A stretch of 14,296 nt of DNA from DATKFM01 sp035544395. Lineage in GTDB: Bacteria > Pseudomonadota > Alphaproteobacteria > Dongiales > Dongiaceae. Shown one piece after another: positions 7,509-14,167 of the stretch; within the stretch, counting starts at the first letter, position 1; each line of letters starts with the position of its first letter. The notes below the pieces were generated by a model that was not told the origin of the DNA, ran no database searches, and was given only the letters and a program-made list of their open reading frames with translations. Where the stretch lies: positions 1 through 14,296 of the forward strand of contig DATKFM010000271.1 of NCBI GenBank assembly GCA_035544395.1, written 5' to 3'. The position numbers were made by a program, and so were the translations under genes.

Positions 7509-7538
7509 TTAACCATTTCAACCGTTAACGACTGTAAT
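7509..7538 (+). promoter_or_regulatory. Candidate rightward promoter for the GNAT gene
   Basis: TTAACC (7509-7514, 4 of 6 to TTGACA) and TGTAAT (7533-7538, 5 of 6 to TATAAT) are separated by 18 bases. Transcription would start near 7545, inside the inverted repeat. The call is consensus matching only. Confidence 0.35.
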
Positions 7539-7556
7539 TTCTGTCACAACAGAAAT
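7537..7556. promoter_or_regulatory. Perfect 8-bp inverted repeat, candidate operator shared by divergent promoters
   Basis: ATTTCTGT and ACAGAAAT flank CACA in this divergent intergenic region. The symmetric site covers the expected transcription starts of both the leftward and the rightward promoter, the usual place for a repressor. The element sits in a wider series with 9-base phasing: CTG at 7532, 7541 and 7559, and CAG at 7550. No regulator gene is next to it, so the binding protein (TetR- or MarR-type is a guess) is unknown. Confidence 0.55.
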
Positions 7557-7582
7557 ATCTGACATCCGCGAGGAAAAGTCAA
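7554..7582 (-). promoter_or_regulatory. Candidate leftward sigma-70 promoter for the DUF4166/reductase operon
   Basis: On the minus strand, TTGACT (7582-7577, 5 of 6) and GATATT (7559-7554, 4 of 6) are separated by 17 bases. Transcription would begin near 7547, about 50 bases before the DUF4166 start and inside the inverted repeat at 7537-7556. Confidence 0.5.
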
Positions 7583-7638
7583 GATGCGGCCTCGGCCCGT
7601 TGCGCCGACTGGCCGTTCGGGCGAGACTCGCCGGGCAC

Positions 7639-8127
7639 ATGATCGGACTCCACAAAACCGCGTCATTCACCGCCCCGCGCATCCGCCGCGCCCGCGCGTC
7701 GGAGGCGCCGGAGCTGACCGAACTCAGCCTGCGGTCCAAAGCGTTGTGGGGTTACGATGCGGCATTCCTGGCCCGCTGCCGCATCGCCATGCAGGTGAAG
7801 GAGGCCAATGTCGAAACGCAGCCGCACTATGTGGCGGAGATCGATGGCCGCATGGCCGGCTTTTACGGCTTCGAGGCGCTGCCAGACGGCGTCGGCCTCG
7901 ACTACATGTTCGTCGATCCCGAATTCGTCGGCCGCGGCGTTGGCCGCGCGCTGATGGACCATGCCGTGGCCCTGGCACGCGATCTCGGCCACGCGAGTCT
8001 CACCATCGTCGCCGATCCGAATGCCGAAGGCTTCTATCGCCGCCTGGGCGCGCAGCGGGTCGGCTCCCAGGCCTCCGACGTCGGGCCCGACAGGCAGCTG
8101 CCGGTGCTGCGTATCGCGCTACGCTGA
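7639..8127 (+). CDS. GNAT-family N-acetyltransferase
   Basis: This 162-residue protein has a GNAT fold. PRIRRARASEAPELTEL (13-29) is the first strand and helix, and YVAEIDGRMAGFYGFEAL is the central strand pair. DYMFVDPEFVGRGVGRALMD (88-107) is motif A with the acetyl-CoA-binding GRGVGRA loop (R/QxxGxG/A). ADPNAEGFYRRLGAQRVG is motif B, with the usual FYRRLG. The substrate is unknown; small-molecule or protein amines are possible. The start is uncertain. ATG 7639 is chosen because it gives a normal family N-terminus, but its Shine-Dalgarno is weak. TTG 7600 would add 13 residues. The strongest ribosome-binding site nearby (GAGGAAAA, 7570-7577) serves an ATG at 7584 in another frame. Confidence 0.85.
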   Translation: MIGLHKTASFTAPRIRRARASEAPELTELSLRSKALWGYDAAFLARCRIAMQVKEANVETQPHYVAEIDGRMAGFYGFEALPDGVGLDYMFVDPEFVGRGVGRALMDHAVALARDLGHASLTIVADPNAEGFYRRLGAQRVGSQASDVGPDRQLPVLRIALR

Positions 8128-8201
8128 CCCGCGATCCGCCCTTGCTTTATCGGCCCCTGCGCGCCACTTAAGCTCGGTAATCAAAGGAAATGGAGCCCAC
8201 C

Positions 8202-9575
8202 ATGGCTGCACCGGCCGCCAAACGATCCCCGTCGCCATCAGCCGATCCCCGCAATCTCCTGGACGACCTGGTGAAGCGCGCCTGCAAGGCCGGCGCCGAT
8301 GCCGCCGATGCAGTGCTGTTCGACAGCGCGTCCCTGTCGCTGAGCCAGCGTCTCGGCAATCCGGAAAAACTCGAACGCGAAGAGAGCCGCGATCTCGGCC
8401 TCCGTGTCTTCGTCGGCAAGCGGCAGGCCATCGTCTCCACAACGGACATTTCCGCCATCATGCTGAACGAGCTGGTGACCCGCGCGGTCGCCATGGCGCG
8501 CAGCGTGCCCGAGGATCCCCATTGCGGTCTCGCCGATCCCGCCGATCTGGTGCGCGACTATCCGAAGACGCTGGACATCTGCGACGCCGTCGAGCCCTCC
8601 ACCGACGTGCTGCGGGAGCGCGCCCGGTCCGCAGAGGATGCGGCGCGTTCAGTCAAGGGCATCACCAATTCCGAGGGCGCCGATGCCGGCTGGGGTCGGG
8701 GTGCGGTGACCATGGTGGCCAGCAACGGCTTCACCGGCAGCTATGAAAGTTCGCACCACGGGCTCAGCGTCTCCGTGATCGCTGGCGAAGGCACAGCCAT
8801 GGAGCGCGACTACGACTATGTCACCGCCGTCCACGGCGCCGATCTCGAGGACGGCGCCGTCGTCGGCAAGCGCGCCGGCGAGCGCGCGGTGCGCCGGCTC
8901 AATCCGCGCAAGGCGGCAACGGTGAAAGTGCCGGTCATCTACGACCCGCGCGTCTCCAGCAGCCTGGTGGGCCATCTGGCCGGCGCGATCAATGGCGCGG
9001 GCATCGCCCGCGGCACCAGCTTCCTCAAGGACAAGCTGAGCCAGCGCATCTTCGGCGCCGATGTCAGCATCATCGACGATCCGCACCGCAAGCGCGGCCT
9101 GCGCTCCAAGCCGTTCGATGGCGAAGGGCTGGCGAACCAGCGCCGCGCCCTGATCGATCAGGGCGTTCTCACCGGCTGGGTGCTGGATCTGCGCTCGGCG
9201 CGCCAGCTCGGCCTCAAGAGTACAGGCCACGCCAGCCGCGGCACCTCCTCGCCGCCCTCACCGTCGCTGACCAATCTCTACATGGCGGCCGGCAAGCTGT
9301 CGCCGAAGGAAATGATCGGCGGCGTCCTGAACGGCTTCTATATCACGGAGTTGATTGGCATGGGCGTCAATGGCATCACCGGCGACTACAGCCGCGGCGC
9401 CGGCGGTTATTGGATCGAACATGGCGAGCTGACTTATCCGGTCAGCGAAGTGACGATCGCCGGCAATCTCACGGACATGTTCTTGAACCTGACGCCGGCC
9501 AGCGATTTGGAGTTCCGCCATGGCACCGACGCGCCGACAATCCGCGTCGACGGCATGACGGTCGCGGGCGTCTGA
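8202..9575 (+). CDS. pmbA: TldE/PmbA-family metalloprotease subunit
   Basis: This 457-residue protein belongs to the TldD/PmbA (peptidase U62) family. Recognisable blocks are GADAADAVLFDS near the start, EREESRDLGLRVFVGKRQA, VASNGFTGSYESSHHGLSVSVIAG, the RRLNPRKAATVKVPVIYDPRV block, and the ending TNLYMAAG...GFYITELIGMGVNGITGDYSRGAGGYWIEHGEL (quoted here in fragments), TYPVSEVTIAGNL. It lacks HExxxH, which places it with TldE/PmbA rather than the zinc-binding TldD. TldD and TldE form a heterodimeric protease that in E. coli matures microcin B17 and acts on CcdA; no tldD is visible here. Two ATGs exist: 8190 has no room for a Shine-Dalgarno, while 8202 has GGAG with 6 nt spacing, so I chose 8202. 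Its stop is 1 nt from that of the convergent gene. Confidence 0.9.
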   Translation: MAAPAAKRSPSPSADPRNLLDDLVKRACKAGADAADAVLFDSASLSLSQRLGNPEKLEREESRDLGLRVFVGKRQAIVSTTDISAIMLNELVTRAVAMARSVPEDPHCGLADPADLVRDYPKTLDICDAVEPSTDVLRERARSAEDAARSVKGITNSEGADAGWGRGAVTMVASNGFTGSYESSHHGLSVSVIAGEGTAMERDYDYVTAVHGADLEDGAVVGKRAGERAVRRLNPRKAATVKVPVIYDPRVSSSLVGHLAGAINGAGIARGTSFLKDKLSQRIFGADVSIIDDPHRKRGLRSKPFDGEGLANQRRALIDQGVLTGWVLDLRSARQLGLKSTGHASRGTSSPPSPSLTNLYMAAGKLSPKEMIGGVLNGFYITELIGMGVNGITGDYSRGAGGYWIEHGELTYPVSEVTIAGNLTDMFLNLTPASDLEFRHGTDAPTIRVDGMTVAGV

Positions 9576-9576
9576 G

Positions 9577-9924
9577 TCACTGATCCTGTTCGTCGGCATG
9601 CAGCCGGTGCAGGAACCGGTGCAGCCAGGGCGCGATGACGATGGCGGCGGTTCCCAGGAACACGATGCCGCTGAACAGCGAATAGATGATGGCGAAGACT
9701 TTGCCGCTCGTGGCGTCGACGTGATCCACCGGGCCCATGCCCGTCAGGATCATCGAGGCATTCACCGCCGAATCCAGCCAGCCGAAGCCGGCAAAATAGT
9801 GATAGCCCAGCGTTCCCGAGCCTAAGCCGATGGCGATGATTGCAACGCCCAGGCCGCTGAACCGCAGCAGGCGGCGGACCCAGAGATCGTAGGGCAACAG
9901 CTTGGCGGTGCGATGTTCGAACAT
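9577..9924 (-). CDS. Small two-TM membrane protein with K+-channel-like pore layout
   Basis: This 115-residue protein has a basic N-terminus, a first membrane helix (about 22-43), a short amphipathic pore-helix-like stretch WLDSAVNASMIL (49-60), a Gly-rich turn LTGMGPVD (60-67), and a second membrane helix that starts with GKVFAIIYSLFSGIVFLG (74-91). K+ channels read DAFYFSVVTLTTVGYGD...GKIFTILYILLG, so spacing and the GK-x-F entry to M2 match well. The filter TVGYG would be LTGMG, which keeps only the two glycines, so selective K+ conduction is doubtful. The C-terminus is His-rich (LHRFLHRLH). A GGAGG with 6 nt spacing supports the start at 9924. It lies 72 nt downstream of the flavoprotein gene and is probably in the same transcript. 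I cannot give a function. Confidence 0.75.
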   Translation of the reverse strand: MFEHRTAKLLPYDLWVRRLLRFSGLGVAIIAIGLGSGTLGYHYFAGFGWLDSAVNASMILTGMGPVDHVDATSGKVFAIIYSLFSGIVFLGTAAIVIAPWLHRFLHRLHADEQDQ

Positions 9925-9996
9925 ATCCGGCCTCCAGGCGAGCGAGATTGAGGCCTTCAGTCAAGACGAGGCGCACCGGCCGGACAACCCCGCTAT

Positions 9997-11127
9997 TCAG
10001 CCACCCTTCACTCGGCGGTGGGTCTCCGCCCGCCAGAGATCGCTCCAGGCCCGCGCCGACATCAGCCCGCGGTGGTGGAAATAGACCGCCTGCGCCGCGG
10101 CCCGCAGCGGCGGCGTCGAGATCAGCGCGTCCGCCAGCCAATCCGGCGGCGCCGCATCCAGCAAACGCCGCAGCGCGCCTTTCCAGAGGAAGCGTGGATA
10201 GGCATCGCCCAGCATCTGCGCCGGATGGGGCGCGCCGTCGGCCAGGTGATCGGCGATGGCATGGGCGGCGCGCCAACCGGACTCCAGCGCCGTATGGATG
10301 CCGCCGGCGGTGAGCGGCGAGACGATCCCCGCCGCATCGCCCACCAAGAGCAGACGATCACCGAACCATTTCCTGACCCGCCCGCCCACGGGGATCACGC
10401 CGGCACGCCGGCCGATCAGCCGCGCATCCTGGAAATCGAACAGCCGACCCAGCTTGGCCATCAGTGCCGGCAGATCAGGCTTCACTGGCGCCCGGCAAGC
10501 GAGGCCGATCTGGGCGATGCCATGGACGCCAATGAAGGCCCAGGCGATGTAGCCCGGGGCGATCCGGCGATCGATGAAGCAATGCAGGACGTCCGGGTTC
10601 AGGCCGCGGATACCGACATACTCGCCCTCGGTGCCCGTGAGGAAATGGCTGTTCCGCCCAAGGCCGAAGTCCCGTGCCACCGCCGAGCGCGGCCCGTCGG
10701 CGCCTACCAGGAAGCGCGCCCTGGCGTTCAGGCCCAGCAGCTCGAAGCCGTCGGCCTGCCGCTGCGCGCCGGCATAGGTGCGGCCGAAGCGCAGCTCCGC
10801 GCCCGCCTGCCCCGCTTCCCGCGCAAACCAGGTCATCAGCCGCGCGGTATCCGTAGCCAGGAAATAGTAACCGGGCGAACTCAGATCGATATGGGCCAAG
10901 GACGGCCCATAGAGCCTCACCCCGCGGATACGCCGCACCAGGCGCGACGGCACTTCCCAACGCTCCGCCACCTCCTTGACCAGGATGCCCGTGGTGCGCA
11001 CCCGCGCGCCCGGCGCCGGCTGCCGTTCCAACACCAGGGTGCGCAATCCCCGCAAGGCCGCCGAGCGGGCGCAGACCAGCCCGGCGAAACTGCCGCCGGC
11101 GATGGCGAGATCGTAGTGGCTGGCCAT
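9997..11127 (-). CDS. FAD-dependent oxidoreductase, geranylgeranyl reductase family
   Basis: This 376-residue flavoprotein has the N-terminal dinucleotide motif DLAIAGGSFAGLVCA (6-20, the GGSxAG variant) with acidic strand end VLER (32-35), a mid motif FLVGADGPRSAVAR (139-152, the DG motif of PHBH-fold enzymes), and RLLLVGDAAGIVSPLTAGGI (258-277), the second FAD motif in the form typical of geranylgeranyl reductases. Enzymes of this family reduce isoprenoid double bonds or hydroxylate lipophilic rings; the substrate here is unknown. The position between a lipid kinase and a small membrane protein suggests a lipid substrate, which is inference only. The start at 11127 (MASHYD) was chosen over 11169 because GGGGAAG precedes it and the FAD motif begins at residue 6. 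The ribosome-binding site lies in a predicted hairpin. Confidence 0.87.
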   Translation of the reverse strand: MASHYDLAIAGGSFAGLVCARSAALRGLRTLVLERQPAPGARVRTTGILVKEVAERWEVPSRLVRRIRGVRLYGPSLAHIDLSSPGYYFLATDTARLMTWFAREAGQAGAELRFGRTYAGAQRQADGFELLGLNARARFLVGADGPRSAVARDFGLGRNSHFLTGTEGEYVGIRGLNPDVLHCFIDRRIAPGYIAWAFIGVHGIAQIGLACRAPVKPDLPALMAKLGRLFDFQDARLIGRRAGVIPVGGRVRKWFGDRLLLVGDAAGIVSPLTAGGIHTALESGWRAAHAIADHLADGAPHPAQMLGDAYPRFLWKGALRRLLDAAPPDWLADALISTPPLRAAAQAVYFHHRGLMSARAWSDLWRAETHRRVKGG

Positions 11128-11132
11128 GGTCT

Positions 11133-11157
11133 TCCCCGCTTGTGTCCGATGCGGGGA
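11133..11157 (-). promoter_or_regulatory. Leader hairpin that would sequester the flavoprotein Shine-Dalgarno
   Basis: Read on the minus strand, TCCCCGC (11157-11151), an 11-nt loop and GCGGGGA (11139-11133) form a 7-bp GC-rich stem, followed by AGACC and the ATG. The 3' arm contains the GGGGA of the ribosome-binding site. It could tune translation or act as an RNA-processing stem. There is no U-run, so a terminator is unlikely. Confidence 0.45.
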
Positions 11158-11222
11158 GCCTGCATCCATTCCCAGGCCAAGCCGCGGCCGGATCGCGGCA
11201 CATTCATGGCGCCGCGATGGGC

Positions 11223-12215
11223 TTAGCGAGGCAAGATCGCCGGCGCCATCAAGGAAAGCGATACCGGCGCCAGGCGTATCTCCACCGGCAGATGGGCGAT
11301 GATGTCGCCGTCGCCTTGCACGGGATCACCCATGGGCCCGTCGATCCGGACCTCGCGGCCGCTGACGATCCGATAGCCCTTGAGGCGCGGCAACAAACCG
11401 AGCGTCAAAGCCAGCGCGTAGCGGATGGCGTTCCAGCGGCCGCCGCGCAGGAACAGGCAGACCTGGAATTCCGGCGAATCCAGCCGGGCTTCCGGCGCGG
11501 CGACATAGGGACCCGCATAGAGCCGGCCCTTGGCAACGACGACGGAGGCGGCGTCATACGCCTTGCCGTCGACGGTCACGCGATAGCGGCTGTAGGGAAA
11601 GAGGAAGAGTTGCCGAAAGGCTTCCCAGACATAGGCCAGCTTGCCGACACGCTGCTTGAGGGCCGTGCTGACATTGGCCACCACATGGGCGTCGAAGCCG
11701 ACGCCGGCCATGATGGTGAAGCATCGTCCATTGGCCTGGCCGAGAAAGACCTGCCGCTGCCGGCCGCGCAGCGCCGTCCGCGCCGCCACCGCCGGCGAGA
11801 AGCGCTGGCCGATCTCCCGCGCCAGCACATTGGCCGTGCCCAGCGGCACGATGCAGAGCGGCAGCGATGACGTCGCACCGGCGCCGGAGACCGACATCAA
11901 ACCATTCACGGCTTCGTTGATCGTGCCGTCGCCGCCGGCAATGGCCAGCAGATCGAGCGCGGCAAAGCCATTCATCCCGCCGCAGGCTTCGCGCGCCAAG
12001 CGCTCCGCATCGCCGCGCGCCTCGGTTGCCAGCAACTCGACTTTCGCGCCTGTGAGCCGCATCGCGGCGATGGTCCGCCGCAGCTTTCCCAGCCGCCGCC
12101 GGCCCGCCTTCGGATTGAAGACGACAAGCACCCGCTTGGATTGTGACCGGCCGGACTCCGGATAGGCGCTTGATAAGCCGTCATTCATCTGCGTGCCGTC
12201 AGCCTGTATCGCCAT
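11223..12215 (-). CDS. Diacylglycerol/lipid kinase (DagK/LCB5/YegS family)
   Basis: This 330-residue soluble protein has the DAG kinase catalytic domain: VLVVFNPKAGRRR (29-41, NPxAG motif), LLAIAGGDGTINEAVNGL (89-106, nucleotide-binding GGDGT), and LCIVPLGTANVLAREIG (120-136, PLGTxN, with Ala in the variable position). FTIMAGVGFDAHVV marks the second half, and GDGD(I) near the C-terminus is the usual second acidic motif. Family members phosphorylate diacylglycerol to phosphatidate, or sphingoid bases and related lipids, at the inner membrane face. The start at 12215 has GGAG about 10 nt upstream; an internal ATG at 12188 has a poorer site. It is divergent from the PlcP/Agt-like operon, whose first enzyme would produce its substrate, so it may return diacylglycerol to phospholipid synthesis. 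It leads the leftward operon. Confidence 0.88.
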   Translation of the reverse strand: MAIQADGTQMNDGLSSAYPESGRSQSKRVLVVFNPKAGRRRLGKLRRTIAAMRLTGAKVELLATEARGDAERLAREACGGMNGFAALDLLAIAGGDGTINEAVNGLMSVSGAGATSSLPLCIVPLGTANVLAREIGQRFSPAVAARTALRGRQRQVFLGQANGRCFTIMAGVGFDAHVVANVSTALKQRVGKLAYVWEAFRQLFLFPYSRYRVTVDGKAYDAASVVVAKGRLYAGPYVAAPEARLDSPEFQVCLFLRGGRWNAIRYALALTLGLLPRLKGYRIVSGREVRIDGPMGDPVQGDGDIIAHLPVEIRLAPVSLSLMAPAILPR

Positions 12216-12251
12216 TGCATGTCATCTCCATGATGATCCGGCGGCAGATGC

Positions 12252-12269
12252 ATGAAGGTTCGATGAAAT
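12252..12269 (-). promoter_or_regulatory. Weak PHO-box-like direct repeat between the lipid kinase and PlcP-like genes
   Basis: On the minus strand this reads ATTTCAT, CGAA, CCTTCAT: two 7-mers with 11-base phasing, each matching the PhoB consensus CTGTCAT at 5 of 7. A third unit in phase, CTGCCGC, matches at 4. The orientation faces the kinase gene and no clear -10 follows, so this is tentative. Confidence 0.22.
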
Positions 12270-12282
12270 CTCTGGGCTGCTC

Positions 12283-12310
12283 TTAAAACACGCTGTTAAC
12301 CGCTTATAAC
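12283..12310 (+). promoter_or_regulatory. Candidate promoter of the PlcP/Agt-like operon
   Basis: TTAAAA (12283-12288, 4 of 6) and TATAAC (12305-12310, 5 of 6) are 16 bases apart in an AT-rich island of an otherwise GC-rich region. Transcription would start near 12317, about 55 bases before the start codon. Confidence 0.4.
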
Positions 12311-12371
12311 TGCAACAATTCACCGCTAAAGACCGTGGCAGGGATGGCTCGCGCAGGAACCATCGACTGCC

Positions 12372-13169
12372 ATGAATGACACGTCAGCGATCAACCGCTA
12401 CCGCTCGATCTGGATATCGGACATTCATCTGGGAACCCGGGGATGTAAGGCCGATTTACTGCTGGATTTCCTCAGGCACAACGAATCCGAGTATCTTTAC
12501 CTGGTCGGCGACATCGTCGATTGCTGGCGGCTGCGGCGTACCTGGTACTGGACCCAGAGCCACAACGACGTGGTGCAGAAGCTGCTGCGCAAGGCGCGCA
12601 AGGGAACGCGGGTCTATTTCGTGCCGGGCAATCATGACGAGCCGTTCCGCGACTATATCGATCTGCAGTTCGGCGGCATCACGGTGCTGCCGGAGGCGGT
12701 GCATGAGATGGCCGACGGCCGGCGCTTCCTCATCCTCCATGGCGATGCCTTCGACGGCATCGTCCGCTATGCGCGATGGCTCGCGTTTCTCGGCGACCGC
12801 GCCTACAACACGATGATCACCATCAATCACTGGTACAATCAGCTTCGCCATCTCTGCGGCTACGATTACTGGTCGCTCTCGGCCTATCTCAAGCACAAGG
12901 TCAAGAACGCGGTCGAGTTCATCAGCAGCTTCGAGCATGCCGTGGCCGAGGAAGCAAAACGGCGCGGCGTCGACGGCGTCATCTGCGGCCATATCCACAA
13001 GGCGGAGATCCGCAAGATCGACGACATCCTTTACTGCAACGACGGCGACTGGGTGGAAAGCTGCACGGCGTTGGTGGAGCACCGCGACGGGCGGCTGGAG
13101 ATCATCGACTGGCCGGCGGTGCGCAAGATCTCGTTTTTCCATATGGCTCAGCGGGTCACCGCGAGCTGA
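12372..13169 (+). CDS. plcP: Calcineurin-fold phosphoesterase, probable PlcP phospholipase C (LpxH-like)
   Basis: This 265-residue metallophosphoesterase shows the full two-metal motif set: ISDIHLG (Asp17, His19), LVGDIVDCW (Asp47), PGNHDE (Asn87, His88), LHGDAFD (His123) and CGHIHKAE (His207, His209). Such proteins are commonly annotated as UDP-2,3-diacylglucosamine hydrolase. PlcP (SMc00171) of Sinorhizobium meliloti belongs to this group and cleaves phosphatidylcholine and related phospholipids to diacylglycerol during phosphate starvation. Alphaproteobacteria generally use LpxI for lipid A, and a downstream diacylglycerol glycosyltransferase overlapping by one base (TGATG) matches the known plcP-agt pairing, so I favour PlcP. 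The Shine-Dalgarno is poor (AGGA about 13 nt upstream), so the start is less sure than the identity. No signal peptide is present, consistent with a cytoplasmic enzyme. An LpxH role is the main alternative. Confidence 0.8.
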   Translation: MNDTSAINRYRSIWISDIHLGTRGCKADLLLDFLRHNESEYLYLVGDIVDCWRLRRTWYWTQSHNDVVQKLLRKARKGTRVYFVPGNHDEPFRDYIDLQFGGITVLPEAVHEMADGRRFLILHGDAFDGIVRYARWLAFLGDRAYNTMITINHWYNQLRHLCGYDYWSLSAYLKHKVKNAVEFISSFEHAVAEEAKRRGVDGVICGHIHKAEIRKIDDILYCNDGDWVESCTALVEHRDGRLEIIDWPAVRKISFFHMAQRVTAS

Positions 13170-14167
13170 TGCGCATCCTCATCGTGACCGATGCCTGGCA
13201 GCCGCAGGTGAACGGCGTGGTGCGCACGCTGACCCGCACGCGCGAGGAACTGACGCGGCTGGGCCATGAGGTCCATGTTTTCTCGCCCGATCTCTTCCAC
13301 AACATGGCCTGCCCGACCTATCCGGAGATCCGGCTGGCGCTGCTGCCGGCGCGCAAGCTCACGGCGATGATCGAGGCGCTGCGACCCGCGGCGATCCATA
13401 TCTCCACCGAGGGACCGCTGGGCCAGGCGGCACGGCGCTATTGCCGCAAGCGCGGCCTGCCTTTCACGACGGCCTATCACACGCGCTTCCCCGAATATAT
13501 CGAGGCACGCTTCCGCATTCCCGTCTCCTGGAGCTACCGCACGCTGCGCCGGTTCCATGCGCCGTCCCACGGGGTGATGGTGGCGACGGGCTCAATCCAG
13601 GCGGAATTGGAATCCCGCGGCTTCACGCGGGTGAAGCGCTGGTCGCGCGGCGTCGATACCAAACTGTTCCGGCCACGCGACAAGGGCTTCCTCGATCTGC
13701 CGCGGCCGATCCATCTCTGCGTCGGCCGCGTCGCCGTGGAGAAGAACCTGGAGGAGTTCCTGAAGCTCGACCTCCCCGGCAGCAAAGTGGTGGTGGGCGA
13801 AGGGCCGCTGCTGGCGGAGCTGCGGCGCAAGTATCCTGACGTGCATTTCGCCGGGGAGAAGCAGGGGGAGGAATTGGCCGCCTGTTATGCCGCCTGCGAC
13901 GTCTTCGTCTTTCCCAGCCGCACCGACACTTTCGGCCTGGTGCTGCTTGAGGCCATGGCCTCCGGCCTGCCGGTCGCCGCATACCCGGTGCCCGGGCCTC
14001 TGGATGTGGTGGATGGCACGGGCGCCGGCGTGCTGAGCGACGACCTGGCGGACGCCGCCCGCCGCGCCCTCGACATCGGGCCCGAGCGTTGCCGCGCCGT
14101 CGCCCTTACCTATTCCTGGCCGCGCTCGGCCGAACAGTTTCTGGGAAATCTGCAGCCGTTTGCTTGA
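13169..14167 (+). CDS. agt: GT4-family glycosyltransferase, probable diacylglycerol glycosyltransferase (Agt-like)
   Basis: This 332-residue GT-B enzyme opens with MRILIVTDAWQPQVNGVVRTL (cited as its first 21 positions; key residues are the PQxNGVVR loop at 12-19), typical of GT4 lipid glycosyltransferases such as SqdX, MgtA and Agt. Acceptor-side motifs HISTEGPLGQAAR and TAYHTRFPEYI follow. The donor half has HLCVGRVAVEKN (182-193), VVVGEGPLL, and the EX7E-like SRTDTFGLVLLEAMASG (250-266), where the first Glu is Asp as in this lipid-glycosylating group. In Agrobacterium, Agt makes glucosyl- and glucuronosyl-diacylglycerol that replace phospholipids under phosphate limitation. The ATG shares one base with the PlcP-like stop, so the two are translationally coupled. 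Sugar donor and product cannot be read from sequence; a mannosyltransferase is possible. Confidence 0.8.
   Translation: MRILIVTDAWQPQVNGVVRTLTRTREELTRLGHEVHVFSPDLFHNMACPTYPEIRLALLPARKLTAMIEALRPAAIHISTEGPLGQAARRYCRKRGLPFTTAYHTRFPEYIEARFRIPVSWSYRTLRRFHAPSHGVMVATGSIQAELESRGFTRVKRWSRGVDTKLFRPRDKGFLDLPRPIHLCVGRVAVEKNLEEFLKLDLPGSKVVVGEGPLLAELRRKYPDVHFAGEKQGEELAACYAACDVFVFPSRTDTFGLVLLEAMASGLPVAAYPVPGPLDVVDGTGAGVLSDDLADAARRALDIGPERCRAVALTYSWPRSAEQFLGNLQPFA

Noticed and set aside
7532..7547. CTGTAAT followed by CTGTCAC as a PHO box
   Set aside because: The units match the 7-mer consensus well, but they are phased by 9 bases, not 11, and the perfect inverted repeat explains the sequence better.
9577..9924. 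Calling the small membrane protein a genuine potassium channel
   Set aside because: The layout fits, but the selectivity filter keeps only two glycines, so only a channel-like fold can be claimed.
11181..11199. GCCGCG/CGCGGC stem as a terminator of the lipid kinase gene
   Set aside because: The stem is only 6 bp and no T-run follows on the minus strand, so termination is not supported.
10018..11226. 402-residue open frame on the + strand opposite the flavoprotein
   Set aside because: It is the antisense shadow of a well-recognised FAD enzyme, is rich in Arg, Pro, Gln and His, has no recognisable motif and no good ribosome-binding site. Other long antisense frames (711-1145, 5359-6309, 8649-9230, 12456-13142) fail the same way.
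12283..12300. TTAA-N9-TTAAC as a CtrA binding site
   Set aside because: The spacer is 9 bases, whereas the CtrA consensus requires 7; TTAAAA is better explained as part of a -35 element.
12372..13169. Annotation as lipid A enzyme LpxH
   Set aside because: The motif set alone cannot exclude it, but coupling to an Agt-like glycosyltransferase and the usual use of LpxI in Alphaproteobacteria favour PlcP.
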